Assembly (NCBI GenBank): GCA_036873755.1
Contig: JAVTVY010019553.1
Location: 1-64,000, forward strand
Source: Hanleya hanleyi
Taxonomy: Eukaryota; Mollusca; Polyplacophora; Lepidopleurida; Hanleyidae
Length of the DNA stretch: 64,000 nucleotides
Reading direction: 5' to 3'
Part shown: positions 20,536 to 32,069 of the stretch, piece by piece
How the letters are laid out: every line of letters begins with the position of its first letter
How positions within the stretch are numbered: the first letter of the stretch is position 1
The notes under the pieces: model-generated
What the model saw: the letters and a program-made list of their open reading frames with translations, nothing else
What the model was told of the DNA's origin: nothing
The model's database searches: none
Program-made: the position numbers and the translations under genes

Positions 20536-20959
20536 AATAGTATGAGCGTAACAGCATTGATGCTCATTGAATTTATTCACCAGTGTCGCTCCCGTCCGAA
20601 AATTATTTTTATATTGATGGATCTTCATTAAAATACAGCTGTGTTGTCTCATTTCTGCAGATGTCGCAAAAGAGCTACTTATACTTTATTTCTCTCAAAC
20701 GAGGCCTTGACTCGATTACTGTTACTGGATATCTGCACATGCATGAATGTATAAACTGAGACACATGATCTCGTTGCATTATTACATTCCAGCTGGAAGC
20801 CTGTTCTGAATTGGTAAACCGAAATCCATCCGTATTCATTTACCCCAAATTCGCTATTGTAAATCCACTAGCAGATTCAGTAGTAGATTACATCCCAAAG
20901 CCTATAGGCTCTAGTTTTTCCTACGAAGTAGGCTCTCATTCGCAAATTGTCCAGTAATG

Positions 20960-21215
20960 AGTCGGTCAGTCCATCCGAATCCTTTCGTCGGCAAAATGAG
21001 AACCATTGAAATTAGAACCTTTATTCTTGGCATGAACGTGCACTGTTACCAGCAAGTCCTGAGCTGACCTACTTTTGATGAAAATTTGACCTACATAGGT
21101 GACCTATAACATTATGCTTGGACCCCCAAGTCATTTAGGTGACCTATAACATTACGCTTGGACCCCAAGTCATCGTCCTCGCCCTACTTGTAGGTCCTGT
21201 GACGTTGGTCACACT
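20960..21215 (+). repeat. Dispersed repeat, inverted partner at 37820-38030
   Basis: Shared segments are GAACCTTTATTCTTGGCATG, TGAGCTGACCTACTTTTGAT and GGTCCTGTGACGTTGGTCAC. The interior of this copy holds a doubled TAGGTGACCTATAACATTA. Confidence 0.75.
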
Positions 21216-21799
21216 ACTCATGTGAGCATATGGTTACGTAGTTTACACCATCTTCGCATACCCTAGTCAAAACACTTCATGTGTTGCCTTGACCGAATAT
21301 TACACATTTTTAGAAAGATGAGTTGTCTCACCTTTATTATGGGATCTAGAAAATTTCTGATTTTAGGGTTGTCCGAAGTACACGTGTAAAAATAGTTCCA
21401 AATTGTTTATTCTTTCTCAGACCAGAAGTTATCCTTCAGTTGTTGACGGGCTTTGTAGGCCTATATATAGTCACTTAGCATGTACTTGATCTCTTACCTG
21501 TATTAAATAATACTCTGTTAATTGTTTTCTTTCGAGATATCAGATTAATACGCACTAAAGTATGGAAGCCTCCTATGGTCACTCTTCCAAAGATTTACCT
21601 CGGCTCCGAGAAATACAGTTCAGGAGGCAACATGTACATGTGCAAAGAGCTGCCCTACCATAGCTCTCCGGGCTGTACATGTATCTATGCTGGGTCTGGT
21701 TTCGGACGAATGAAGGTCAAGCTAAAACTAGGTCATCACATGGACTGGTGTTAGGAATATATGTACATGTATGTAGTGAAATTAATGAATTTGAACTTA
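21216..21799. other. Intergenic, nothing supported
   Basis: Short ORFs without motif. The segment CATGTGTTGCCTTGACCGAA near 21280 recurs diverged near 23850, so part of this is repeat-derived. Confidence 0.4.
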
Positions 21800-22591
21800 A
21801 ACACCCTACTGAATCGACAAGTATGATTATAGGTGAATGCACCAGTCCATTTGTCATGCGACCATGAACTGTAGGTTGGATCACTTCACATTGAAGCCGC
21901 ATAACAGCTGCAATGTTATAATGAAGCAACATATGATTATATATCAGATATGTCGACAGTCCATGGTAGCTACCATTTGTCTTGGCAACAGTCCATTTGG
22001 CGAATCATTGGATCAGACGATGTGCTCTCATTCACAAGTGCATGTTGACCTACCATGGACTGTCGATCGGTCCGATGATGATACAATGGACTGTCGTAAT
22101 ATCAGACAGACAGAGAATAAACTATTAATGGTTCATATTCCTCTTAAACACACACAAGTGGAAGGAATCGAGAGATGAATGAGTCAGTGATACATGAGGC
22201 AGGTAGTAAGTTCCCACGTGTTCATTTTGTGCTCATTTCCTCACAATATAATTCGATGCAAATACCTACCATGGACTGTCTACCAACATCTAAAAACACC
22301 TCTCGCCGCCAAAATGTTTAAAATTTTTGTTAACTTGAAATAGTAATAACCCTACATTTGGTGACAATATAGTACGATATCTCTCCTTCAAAAAATGACT
22401 GGACACCAGTAACCATACCTGTCATCGATATGCTGAAAATCGTTCATTTTCGGCTGTGGTCACTGTCGTCTGGTCAGACACACGCCCACGCTTGATAACG
22501 AAAGCACCGAAAAACCTACCATTGACTGTGATTTGACACGTGACCGGCGGTTTTAACCTATAATCACACTTGTCGATTCAGTAGGGTGTTA
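21800..22591. mobile_element. Non-autonomous TIR element with CTACCATGGACTGTC motifs
   Basis: TIRs of about 38 bp start AACACCCTACTGAATCGACA and continue AGTnTGATTATAGGT; the right end is the complement. AACTTA flanks both sides (21794-21799 and 22592-22597). Inside are five CTACCATGGACTGTC-like motifs: 21955-21969 (reverse), 22050-22064, 22082-22095, 22266-22280 and 22516-22530. No transposase is present. Confidence 0.82.
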
Positions 22592-23049
22592 AACTTAGAA
22601 ATAATACTATCTGACATGTCTGAGAACTGAAATATTCTGAGATGGATGTCTTGCCACTTGTTGTTACATGCACTTGTGTGTTCCAATACTTTCATTCAGT
22701 GCCAGTACCGGGTGTATGTATAATAGTAGTACCACTACATATGGATCAGCTTGGTATTATGGCCAGTTTTTCATGTGCTTTTGGGGGGCTTTTTCTAACA
22801 AATAGATATTATTTTGAATTGAAACTCTGGGAAAGAAATCTGCTACTCAGGAAGCAGCTATTCTTTTGAGTTTTACTATCTCCACTATTGCAGCCAGTCA
22901 ATAGATAGTCTCTGAAAATGATACTCGGTCGGGTATGACAATCTGTTAAAAACTATTTTTACTGTGAACCATAAATTACAAAATACTAATTTACAAATGG
23001 AAGTACAGTGCAATAAAATCTAGATTATGCAAAGAAAAGTTCACTTGCA

Positions 23050-23460
23050 ATGGATGATATCTGTCCCAACCCTCGATCAAGCAACAGCGTTTATCTTCTG
23101 AACCACCTTTCTATATATGCCCATGGCTCTAGTCTTTATATCAAATACAGTTTGATGATGTCCGCTTTATATTCCATGGTCCATATTGGGTCAAGTGCCC
23201 CTGTAGGACCTTCAAATTTACCATTTGATTAGCTACTCCAAGGATATGAACATTTCCCGTTTGAAACCAATAAATTCACCAATTGGAGATCAGAGATATC
23301 AAAGAAAATCCTCCCTGCAGTGTTGGCAAGCTCGTATCATGATTGGCAGCAGGACATCACATGCGTTTATGGCTTGAAGAATTTACCCACTTGATCAAGG
23401 GAGTTGAAGGAGCATTAGCGTAGTACTATACGTATTTAACTTGAAATGTGAGGACGAATA
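23050..23460. repeat. Diverged local duplication, unit 1
   Basis: The landmarks CAAAGAAAATCCTCNCTGCA, GTTGGCAAGCTC and CATGGTCCATA recur in the same order at 23880-24190. Confidence 0.6.
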
Positions 23461-23879
23461 TTAAACTGCATCATATTAAATGTCGCATTCACTTATTCAG
23501 AAGTTTGCATGGGAGAAGGGCATACCTTTAGGTCTCTGATTCCATTTGTGTGAAGCATACTTTAGGAATTCATCCATGAATATTCTGCCTACATTCAGTT
23601 CTAATTATCTGAAACTGTTCACATTCCAGTTGCTCTGAGATGTTGGCAAAAGAATCCAGTCTGTTTTCATTTGAGTTAGAAGATACATTATAGTCCAAAA
23701 TTAATTGAATTATTCAGAGACCTTCACGAAACCTAACAATTGACTCAACTAACAGGACTAAGTCTGCTTGAAAAATAATTTCATATCGCATCTTTGAATG
23801 AAGCGGAAGACATTTGATCTGTCGTCGCATATCCAAGTCGAACACTACACATGTTGCCTTGGCTGAACATAACGCATTA

Positions 23880-24190
23880 TCTGATCAGAATACGGGTTTG
23901 GTGATGTCATAGCTCTATAAATATTCCGTGGTCCATAGTTACAGTAGGAGTGCAATGTATGACCTCTTTAAAATTCAGATTTGATTGGCTATTAGAAAGA
24001 GATTAAAAGCAATACAGCCGGAAATCACACTGGCAGACATCAAAGAAAATCCTCACTGCATGGTGTTGGCAAGCTCCTATCTTGGTTGGCTATATAACGT
24101 GCGTTTCCTGGTTTGAACAATTTACTCTATTCATTAGGACAAGGTAAATGACGGAACGTTAGTGCAGCATTTGACTTGAAGATTTGATCT
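23880..24190. repeat. Diverged local duplication, unit 2
   Basis: Partner of 23050-23460, with landmarks in the same order and many substitutions. Flanking sequence to 24608 has no supported gene. Confidence 0.6.
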
Positions 24191-24608
24191 ATTGTTGATG
24201 CTCCGCTAAAAAAATGATACTCCTCGATATTGAACAGACTGGATTTTGATTGGCATTTCAGAACGTTAAAAATCCTCTTAAACATGCGCACTGCTTGGTT
24301 CAACAGGTCGAAGGATATAGCTGACTGTACTTGTTTAATTTCACTTGATCTGGAAAGATTCCACCATAGCACTACATCAAATATGGACTTCGCTGTACTT
24401 GACTCGGACGACATTGACAAAGCCTGGTTTCCATACTCCTTAAACAAATTATCTTTAATAAAAGTCTGACAATGCTATACTTGCTGAAATACATCCAACC
24501 ATGTGTATCAGAGTTTATTTTTAAGTTAAATATAACTAAACCAAATGAGACCATGAAATAGATAATCTCTTGATTATCTTTCATGCAGCAATTTTCTATA
24601 GATTGAAT

Positions 24609-26947
24609 TTTTAGCCCACCATCGGTGGGCTGTTCAAATCGCTTTTCGTCTGTGGTCCGTCCGTCCGTTAACAATTCTTGTTATCGTGATTTCTCAGGAA
24701 CTACTTTATGGATCTTTCTGAAATTTGGTACACAGGTTCCCCTTGGGGTCTAGTTGTGCAGATACCTTTTCTGGTCCGATTCAAAAATCCAATATGGCCA
24801 CAAGGTGGCCATCTTGGATTTCCCCATGAAACCTTGTTATCGCAATTTCTCAGGAACTACTGCATGGATCTTTCTGAAATTTGGTACACAGGTTCCCCTT
24901 GAGGTCTAGTTGTGCAGATAGCTTTTCTGGTCCGATTCGAAAATCCAATATGGCCACAAAGCAGCCATTTTGGATTTCCCCATGAAACCTTGTTATCGCG
25001 ATTTCTCGGGAACTACTGCATGCATCTTTTCCAATTTTGGTACACAGGTTCCCCTTAGGGTCTAGTTGTGCAAGACACCTTTTTCGGTCCGAATCGAAAA
25101 TCCAATATGGCCACCAGGTGGCCATATTAGATTTCCTCAGGAAACTTTATCGTGGTTTCTCAGGAAATACTGCATGGATCTGTCAAATTTGGTACGCAGG
25201 TTCCCCATGTGGTCCAGTTGTGCAAGATACCTTTTCTGGTCGGACTCGAAAATCCAATATGGCCACAAGGTGGCCATCTTGGATTTCCCCATGAAGCCTT
25301 GTTATCGCGATTTCTCAGGAACTACTTCATGGATCTTTCCCAAATTCTGTACACAGGTTCCCCTTGATCTAGTTGTGCAAGATACCTTTTCTGGTCCGAT
25401 TCGAAAATCCAATATGGCCACAAGGCGGCCATCTTGGATTTCCCCATGAAACCTTGTTATCGCGATTTCTCAGGAACTACTGCATGGATCTTTCCCAAAT
25501 TCGGTACACAGGTTCCCCTTGGGGTCTAGTTGTGCAAGATACCTTTTCTGGTCCGATTCGAAAATCCAATATGGCCACAAGGTGGCCATCTTGGATTTCC
25601 ACATGAAACCTTGTTATCGCGATTTCTCAGGAACTACTTCATGGATCTTTCTGAAATTTGGTATAAAGGTTCCCCTGGGGGTAAGTTGTGCAAGATGCCT
25701 TTTCTTGTCCGATTCGAAAATCTAATATGGCCACCAGGCAGCCATCTTAGATTTCCCCATGAAAATTTGTTGTCATTTGCCAGGAAGTACTGCATGGATC
25801 TTTCTCAAATTTGGTACACAGGTTCCCCTTAGGGTCTAGTTGTGCAAGACACCTTTTTCGGTCCGAATCGAAAATCCAATATGGCCACCAGGCAGCCATA
25901 TTAGATTTCCTCAGGAAACTTTATCGTGGTTTCTCAGGAAATACTGCATGGATCTTCGTCAAATTTGGTACGCAGGTTCCCCATGTGGTCCAGTTGTGCA
26001 AGATACCTTTTCTGGTCGGACTCGAAAATCCAATATGGTCACAAGGCGGCCATCTTGGGTTTCCCCATAAAGCCTTGTTATCGCGATTTCTCAGGAACTA
26101 CTGCATGGATCTTTCTCAAATTTGGTACGCAGGTTCCCCATGTGGTCCAGTTGTGCAAGATACCTTTTCTGGTCCGATTCGAAAATCCAATATGGCCATA
26201 AGGTGGCCATCTTGAATTTCCCCCATGAAACCTTGTTATCGCGGTTTCTCAGGAACTACTGCAAATTTTCAAATTTTAAATCAGTTTTCTTAGTCCAGTG
26301 AACTGTTTCATCTGCCGACGGGTCGGCCACATGAAGGGACGTCACTCTTGTGACACAACATTACAACTCGACAAATTTAGACTACTGTGTGTTTTGATCC
26401 AAGGAAGATAATCCGGATTCAGACACTTTCGAGGTTTCAACATTACTGCGCGGATCCCTTCAGTATTAAGTATTGTACCATGTTACTATTTTCGAGCATG
26501 GTATCTTAAAAGAGATATCTCAAACTAGCCCAGTAAACAGAACAGAATTAGCATTCGTTCCTAATTATAAAATCTTAAGTATGTCAAAGACATTTGTCTT
26601 CGCTTCCAGTACCCAAGGATGACACGTGCAAAAAAAAATACTACAAAACGAAGACAAATGATGCTCCGGACATTCACTTTCAGACTAACTTTGCTCTTTT
26701 CTCTTGTACTATTACAACTGACATAAGTACAGTTTCTAGAAATCTTGAAACTCCTTAAACTTCGAAAGATGATATCTTGGTGTTTTCCAGTGTCCCTTTT
26801 TCGATCTTTTCGCTCAGATTCAAAATTCTGTAAACAAATCAATCGTTTGTTCTTAGTAACAAAGGACAAAAAGATCCTCGTCATTAGCTTACAATTATCA
26901 GACAATGGTGGGCACCAAATCCTTCAGGATCTCTCGTTCAGATTTGT
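24609..26947 (+). mobile_element. Element with 157-bp tandem array, copy 1
   Basis: It starts TTTTTAGCCCACCATCGGTG, then GTCCGTCCGTTAAC. An array (24670-26262) is followed by a 0.68-kb unique tail ending GGATCTCTCGTTCAGATTTG. The whole structure, tail included, recurs inverted at 43201-46456, proving it is one dispersed element. No transposase is seen. Confidence 0.85.
24670..26262 (+). repeat. Tandem array, about ten 157-bp units
   Basis: The unit has TTATCGCGATTTCTCAGGAA, CTGCATGGATCTTTCTGAAA, TTTGGTACACAGGTTCCCCT and CCGATTCGAAAATCCAATAT. Since 157 is not a multiple of 3, the staggered 60-130-codon frames are repetition artefacts. Confidence 0.92.
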
Positions 26948-27119
26948 TTTTTGCATCATTAAAAAAACCCCAACTATATTAACAATAGTTTTGCTGGTTT
27001 TGCCGAAGGGTATTGTCGTCCTCATATACATCTTTAGAACGACATGCCCTAGGTTCACCAAACTTGCATTGCACATCCATATGCTCGTGCCCCAGAACTC
27101 TATCGAATCTGGAACCGAT

Positions 27120-27560
27120 TGTTTTGAAACTGTGGCGACCATCTTTTTAATTTATGCGAAACCATTAATTTTGTGTATCTCCGAGACCAGTTTGCTGTTT
27201 AGTGTGAAGCTTGGTATAGATCATTGATACATCAGGAAACTTTTAAGGAATGACGGAAGCAATTTCCCCGATTGGGTGAAAACCATGGTGACCATCTTTA
27301 ATTTATGCGAAACCATTAATCTTCAGTATCTCGGACACCATTTCGCTGTGTATTGTGAAACTTGGTATAGATCATCGATACATCAAGAAACTTTTAAGGA
27401 ATGACCGAACCAGTTTCCTTGATTGGGTGGAAAGCTTGGCAGCCATGTTTAATTTATGTAAAATCTTTAATGATGTATTTCTCCGATACCATTTAAATGT
27501 TCTGTACAAAACTTGGTGTACAGCATCGATGTATCAAGAGACTTCCAATGAATAACCACA
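27120..27560 (+). repeat. Three degenerate tandem units of about 150 bp
   Basis: Units are marked by CATCTTTAATTTATGCGAAA (near 27137, 27289 and 27437), then a GTGAAACTTGGTATAGATCA segment and an AGAAACTTTTAAGGAATGAC segment. Confidence 0.75.
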
Positions 27561-27823
27561 TCAGTTTAAAAAATGTTTAATAATCTGTAGGCCTATATTT
27601 GTCACTTGACTGCTTGGTGTTCCTGACGTCTTCAAAGTAGTATGGTTCGAACTGAATACATTATGAATGGCTGGTGCGAGTTTTCAGATGCGCAGCTTCG
27701 TATTAATGGAACTTCCAAGGTTTATTCACAAAACTCCACATTGGTAAAGGGCTTGGAGAACAACAACAAAACTCTGTTTAATTTTACGGTATACAATTTT
27801 ATGTACTAAAAATATACAGGGAG

Positions 27824-28450
27824 AGTAAAAAAAATGTCCATCTGTGGTTTTATTCATTTATTCATACGAAGTTACAATTTATTGTGTATTAGTATATGAA
27901 TATAACACATGATGGAAGGGCATGCACTTCATTTCTCCACTATATTCAACCATGGTATGCTTTATTCATGGAAGAAAATATACATATATTGTGTATGTAC
28001 CAATGGCGCTCACGAAAAGAAAGTGCATTATCTCGATCCATAAAGCAGCTATGAATGAACACAGCAGTTGATGAAGAAACAGGAATGTGACTCTTCACTG
28101 TTTATCTATTTTCTGATATTTCCGTTGCACTTTTTTCCAATGTCAAGTAAAAACTCTCGGAGAGAAAGTCTTAAAGTGCAACAGAGACACCTGAAAACAG
28201 TTGAACATGTGAAGTATCTTATTCCTGTGTCCGTTTTCATGCATTTCCAAATCATGTAGAGAATGCACTTTCTATCCATGAGCGTAACTGGTATATACAC
28301 ATTATCTGTATATTTTTGTCCATAAATAAAACATACAATGGTGGATAAAGCCCAGAGAGGGAGTGTCATTGTGTTATATTCATATACACAATAAATTATA
28401 TCTTCAGATGAATAAATTAACAAAACAAAAGGTTGACATTTTTTTTTACT
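27824..28450. mobile_element. 627-bp near-complete palindromic element
   Basis: The ends AGTAAAAAAAATGTC and complement GACATTTTTTTTTACT are inverted. The pairing continues through the CACGAAAAGAAAGTGCATT and AATGCACTTTCTATCCATG segments to a centre near 28135. No coding content. Confidence 0.78.
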
Positions 28451-28699
28451 CATGCTTTATGAAGGTAAAAATTAAGTGCCAATACAAATAATGTAGTTCA
28501 ACTGAAATCATGCAACGTTAAACCTCAATTCTCTCTCTCTCTCTCTCAACTGAAATCAGCCTCGCTGTGAGAAAATCAGCATCGTTAATAGCCAATACCA
28601 GGTCTATTCAAATCAGCCTGGTGAGATTTCTAGAATGTAAGGCGTGCTTCATGGAATTGGGAGACACTGACTTGCAATTGTTTTGAAAATGTTTTTCTT

Positions 28700-29155
28700 C
28701 ATGCAATTCCATACGCAGGCCTTGAAGCGACTTGTATATTTTCTATAATTCCTGTTTTTTTTAGGTTTTCCTATATTATCCTATATGTAGACCAAAACCG
28801 CCTAAATGTCTTATATCGACTTTTTCTCATGAAACTTTCACCAATGCTCTGAAACGAGTCAAATTGGCATTAGGAAATACATTTCAGATTTTCTTTTTTT
28901 TCAAATATGAAAACATTTAAATCTCACATATTGAACCAAGCAGCAGAAGGGGTCTCCTCAATCACCACCTCTATGACTGCATTCAGTGGAAATTATTTGA
29001 TTAAACACCAGAAAACTACCAAGGTTGGAACCTACAATGTCTTTTACTCATTTATTTCCTATATTTTAATAAGAAAATTCCTATATTTCTCCTATATTTT
29101 GGCAAATTTCCTCCTATATTTTGACTGCGAGCCACTTGAAGGCCATCTTCACAAG
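28700..29155. repeat. CCTATATTTT-rich dispersed repeat, copy 1
   Basis: It is bounded by GCAGGCCTTGAAG and CTTGAAGGCC, with repeated TTTCCTATATTTTAATAAGA and TTTCCTCCTATATTTTGACT. The right part recurs at 31660-31790. Confidence 0.6.
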
Positions 29156-29159
29156 TCCA

Positions 29160-30822
29160 GGTAAATCTTTGCAGAGGGTTTACCTGGACATTTTTGGTGA
29201 TTCGTAGGAGTTCTTCGATGCCTCTATCATACAATCTCATACATTTATCCCTCACGCTTGTTTTGAAATAGCATGTCGGTATCCCAAGCCTGCGGTTTTT
29301 GCTTTGACTTCCGAAGTCGATTTCAGCCCGACATCAAAGTAGTTTGACCGGCAATGAAATTCAATCTGGTCACACCTCGTACCTCGCAGCGGATTGGCGT
29401 AATCAGCTAGGTTAGCGCGTTCACTGATTGGTTTGATTTAGGAGAAAGCCCTTGATCTATTTATATCCAGAACTGCTATGGGTAATTAACCAAGCCAGTG
29501 TATCTATCCCAAAATATAGATCGATTCACTGGCTCACGAGGATGCTTGAAGGCCTGCAGATGTAATCCATCCTTTTCCGATGGATCAGTTTCTGTAGTAT
29601 AAATGTAGATCATTTTGCACACATCTTCATCAGTTACAATAGATTCTGTTTCCCAAACTGAATAAAAAACATTTGGAATTTGAAAAATTTGGAAATGTTT
29701 TCAAAATCAAAGTTACTCATATAATACACAGCACCCCATAATGAAATTATTAAAACAAGTCCTGCCTACAGAGTTATCTCCCATACAAATCACACATGAA
29801 CACTTGTAAGCTGTTGATCAACATCATTGGTGCAGTACCACCATACAATATCATGAAGCTCTAAGAAGGAGGATATATACATAATCACACCTCTTTGGGT
29901 CTGTTACTGAAATGTCTGATGGGTGAAATTTTTAGTAATGTTGAATTTCAGATAAATATCTTTTACCCTACCGGTACCAGTTACAATTTAGTTCGGTTCA
30001 TTGTATGGACTCTTTACATTTCAGTCACACAGTACACCAAATCTGAACTGGAAGGCTGTTCCATGAAATCATGGATCCATGTTTTCTGATAATGCTTTAT
30101 GTCACCCATCTATAACTTCAGTCAAAAAGTTGAACATCATAGAAACTTGAGCAGTCAACAATATATACATGTATCTCACAAATGTATCTAAAAGCCTATT
30201 AAAGTTGAATGAGTGCAGAATATTATCCTTGATCGGCAAATAAGCGACCTAGTCTACATCATCATTCGCTGACCTGGAACCCAACATCCAACATGTAATT
30301 GTCCAAGAGGTGTTGATAGTCGATACCCGAAGATCAGTTTTGTTAGGACCAGCATAAACCCTCAATGTTGTACAACACATAGAGATCCAAGTTTTTCCTC
30401 CAGCGAGCAGGATGTTGTTTCGAAAAGATGCTGGTCCTTTAGTTATATCATCTACGGAATTATCAGATTTTTAAGATCTAGCTGTGAAAAAATACAAGCA
30501 ATAGAAATTATGCCAATTAAGAAAGAAGTATCTGATTGGTGTAGATCCTTGTCATGCTGGGAATACATCGTGATTGATTGGTTGTATCGATTCATTATTA
30601 CCTGGTACTTCAAAATGTTGGTTCTCAAATAAACTACCAAACTGGCCCAAGTACCAATTACCAATGTCTTGAGAAGTACAAGTGTTGGTGCGGAGTTATC
30701 TAGATGGGTCGTAATTCCAAAGATCAAATTGTTTTGTGTTTCCAGCAATATTACACAGGAAGTCCCCTTAAGTCTATTATTCCTCTTCCATCAAATGTTC
30801 TTTTTGTAATAGTGTAAGTTTG
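29160..30822. other. Intergenic, nothing supported
   Basis: Short ORFs without recognised motifs. A CCAGTGAATC-like pair near 29490-29530 suggests a small inverted repeat. No gene is supported. Confidence 0.4.
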
Positions 30823-30827
30823 TCACC

Positions 30828-30961
30828 TCTTCACTCCACTTTTTGCCATCTCTTCCTGATAATCAGCCTCTCTTCGTCTCTTCATCATCCTCACGCGGTT
30901 TTGGTTCGCCTGTAGCTTAACTATTACGAAAGCCCCCAGACCCATGGCGATGATACATGCC
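30828..30961 (-). CDS. Candidate last exon of an unrecognised small membrane protein
   Basis: On the minus strand, an acceptor TTTACCTCCAG precedes an open frame to TGA at about 30828. The frame reads ACIIAMGLGAFVIVKL, a plausible single hydrophobic helix, then a strongly basic and acidic tail (RMMKRRREADYQEEMAK). An internal ATG in good context (GCCATGG) would give a 40-residue microprotein. I do not recognise it. A strong donor (ATGAAAG/GTAAGT) lies at 34791-34803 on the same strand after an ATGGCGGCGATG start-like segment near 34900, but the phases I checked do not join, so a middle exon would be needed. Confidence 0.3.
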
Positions 30962-31659
30962 CTGGAGGTAAATAAACAATAGAATACATAATGTAAACAT
31001 AATTGTTCAGAGCTTTCACAATCAAACACCGACAAAGAAGGACTATATTATTAGGAAACCGTCGGAGGACCCAGGTCCATGGATAACAATAGAGGTTTAC
31101 ATGGAAATGCTTCAAGAATGATGTGACTACATCCTCGAGAAATATAGTTTGGATGTATATTATCTCGTTAACCATTTGATTTAAAGGTGAAATGCAAGTT
31201 TTCATATTTTACCATTTATATTCTTTATGGGTTGGGGGTAATGATAGAAATATCAACTTATCCACTTCATTTGGTTTTATTTGAAGTATTCTGTCTCCTA
31301 GTAGCTTTAGAAAATAATGTGCTCCAAAGTTGGTATGTCAAGCCCAGCAGATATTTGCATTGCTTATCTGTCCTTGTTCAGTTTGATGCCAGTTTGTGAC
31401 ATCACAACAGACCACCTGTTTGGACGTCAATACTTGATCATTCAGTCTTCGATAGGCTGGTCTGATGTAATGTCACAATCAAGGAGAGATGAGGCAATGA
31501 CGGTTTGCAAATCTGAAGTCAGCTGGGTTTGGTGTATCAAAGTTTTAAAACCGAAACACTTCCAATTTAACCAGTTGAAGTAAATCAACCAATATTCTTA
31601 TCATCATACAACCTATATCAAATTGAAAAAAATATGTATTACAATGAAATAATAGTGAC

Positions 31660-31790
31660 CCATCTTACAATCCTATATTTCCTATATTTTAATAAGAAAA
31701 TTCCTAGTTTCTCCAACATTTTTTTCAAATTTCCTCCTATATTTCCTCCTATACTTTCACTGTAAGCACAACTTGAAGGCCTGTGTACCC
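31660..31790. repeat. CCTATATTTT-rich dispersed repeat, copy 2
   Basis: It matches the right part of 28700-29155 (TTTCCTATATTTTAATAAGA, CTTGAAGGCC). Confidence 0.6.
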
Positions 31791-31885
31791 CCACATCTCT
31801 ACGAACCAGAGCTGAACCAATCAGAATCTACACAACGAGTGAGAGTAAATATGATTTAACTCGCTTTCAACGATATTTTAGTCAT

Positions 31886-32065
31886 ATTGGGTCCTATTCC
31901 TTTTCCCGATGTTTGGGTCCTATTCCTTTTCACATCCGGGAAACCCATGGTTGGGGTCCTATTCCTTTTCACACCTGTGAACCCGATGTTTGGGTCCTAT
32001 TACTTTTCACACCCGGGAAACCCATGGTTGGGGTCCTATTCCTTTTCACACCTGGGAATCCCACA
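31886..32065. repeat. Minisatellite, five units of about 26-41 bp
   Basis: The unit GGGTCCTATTCCTTTTCACA, CCCGGGAAACCCATGGTTG repeats from 31889 to about 32060. Confidence 0.85.
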
Positions 32066-32069
32066 GTTG

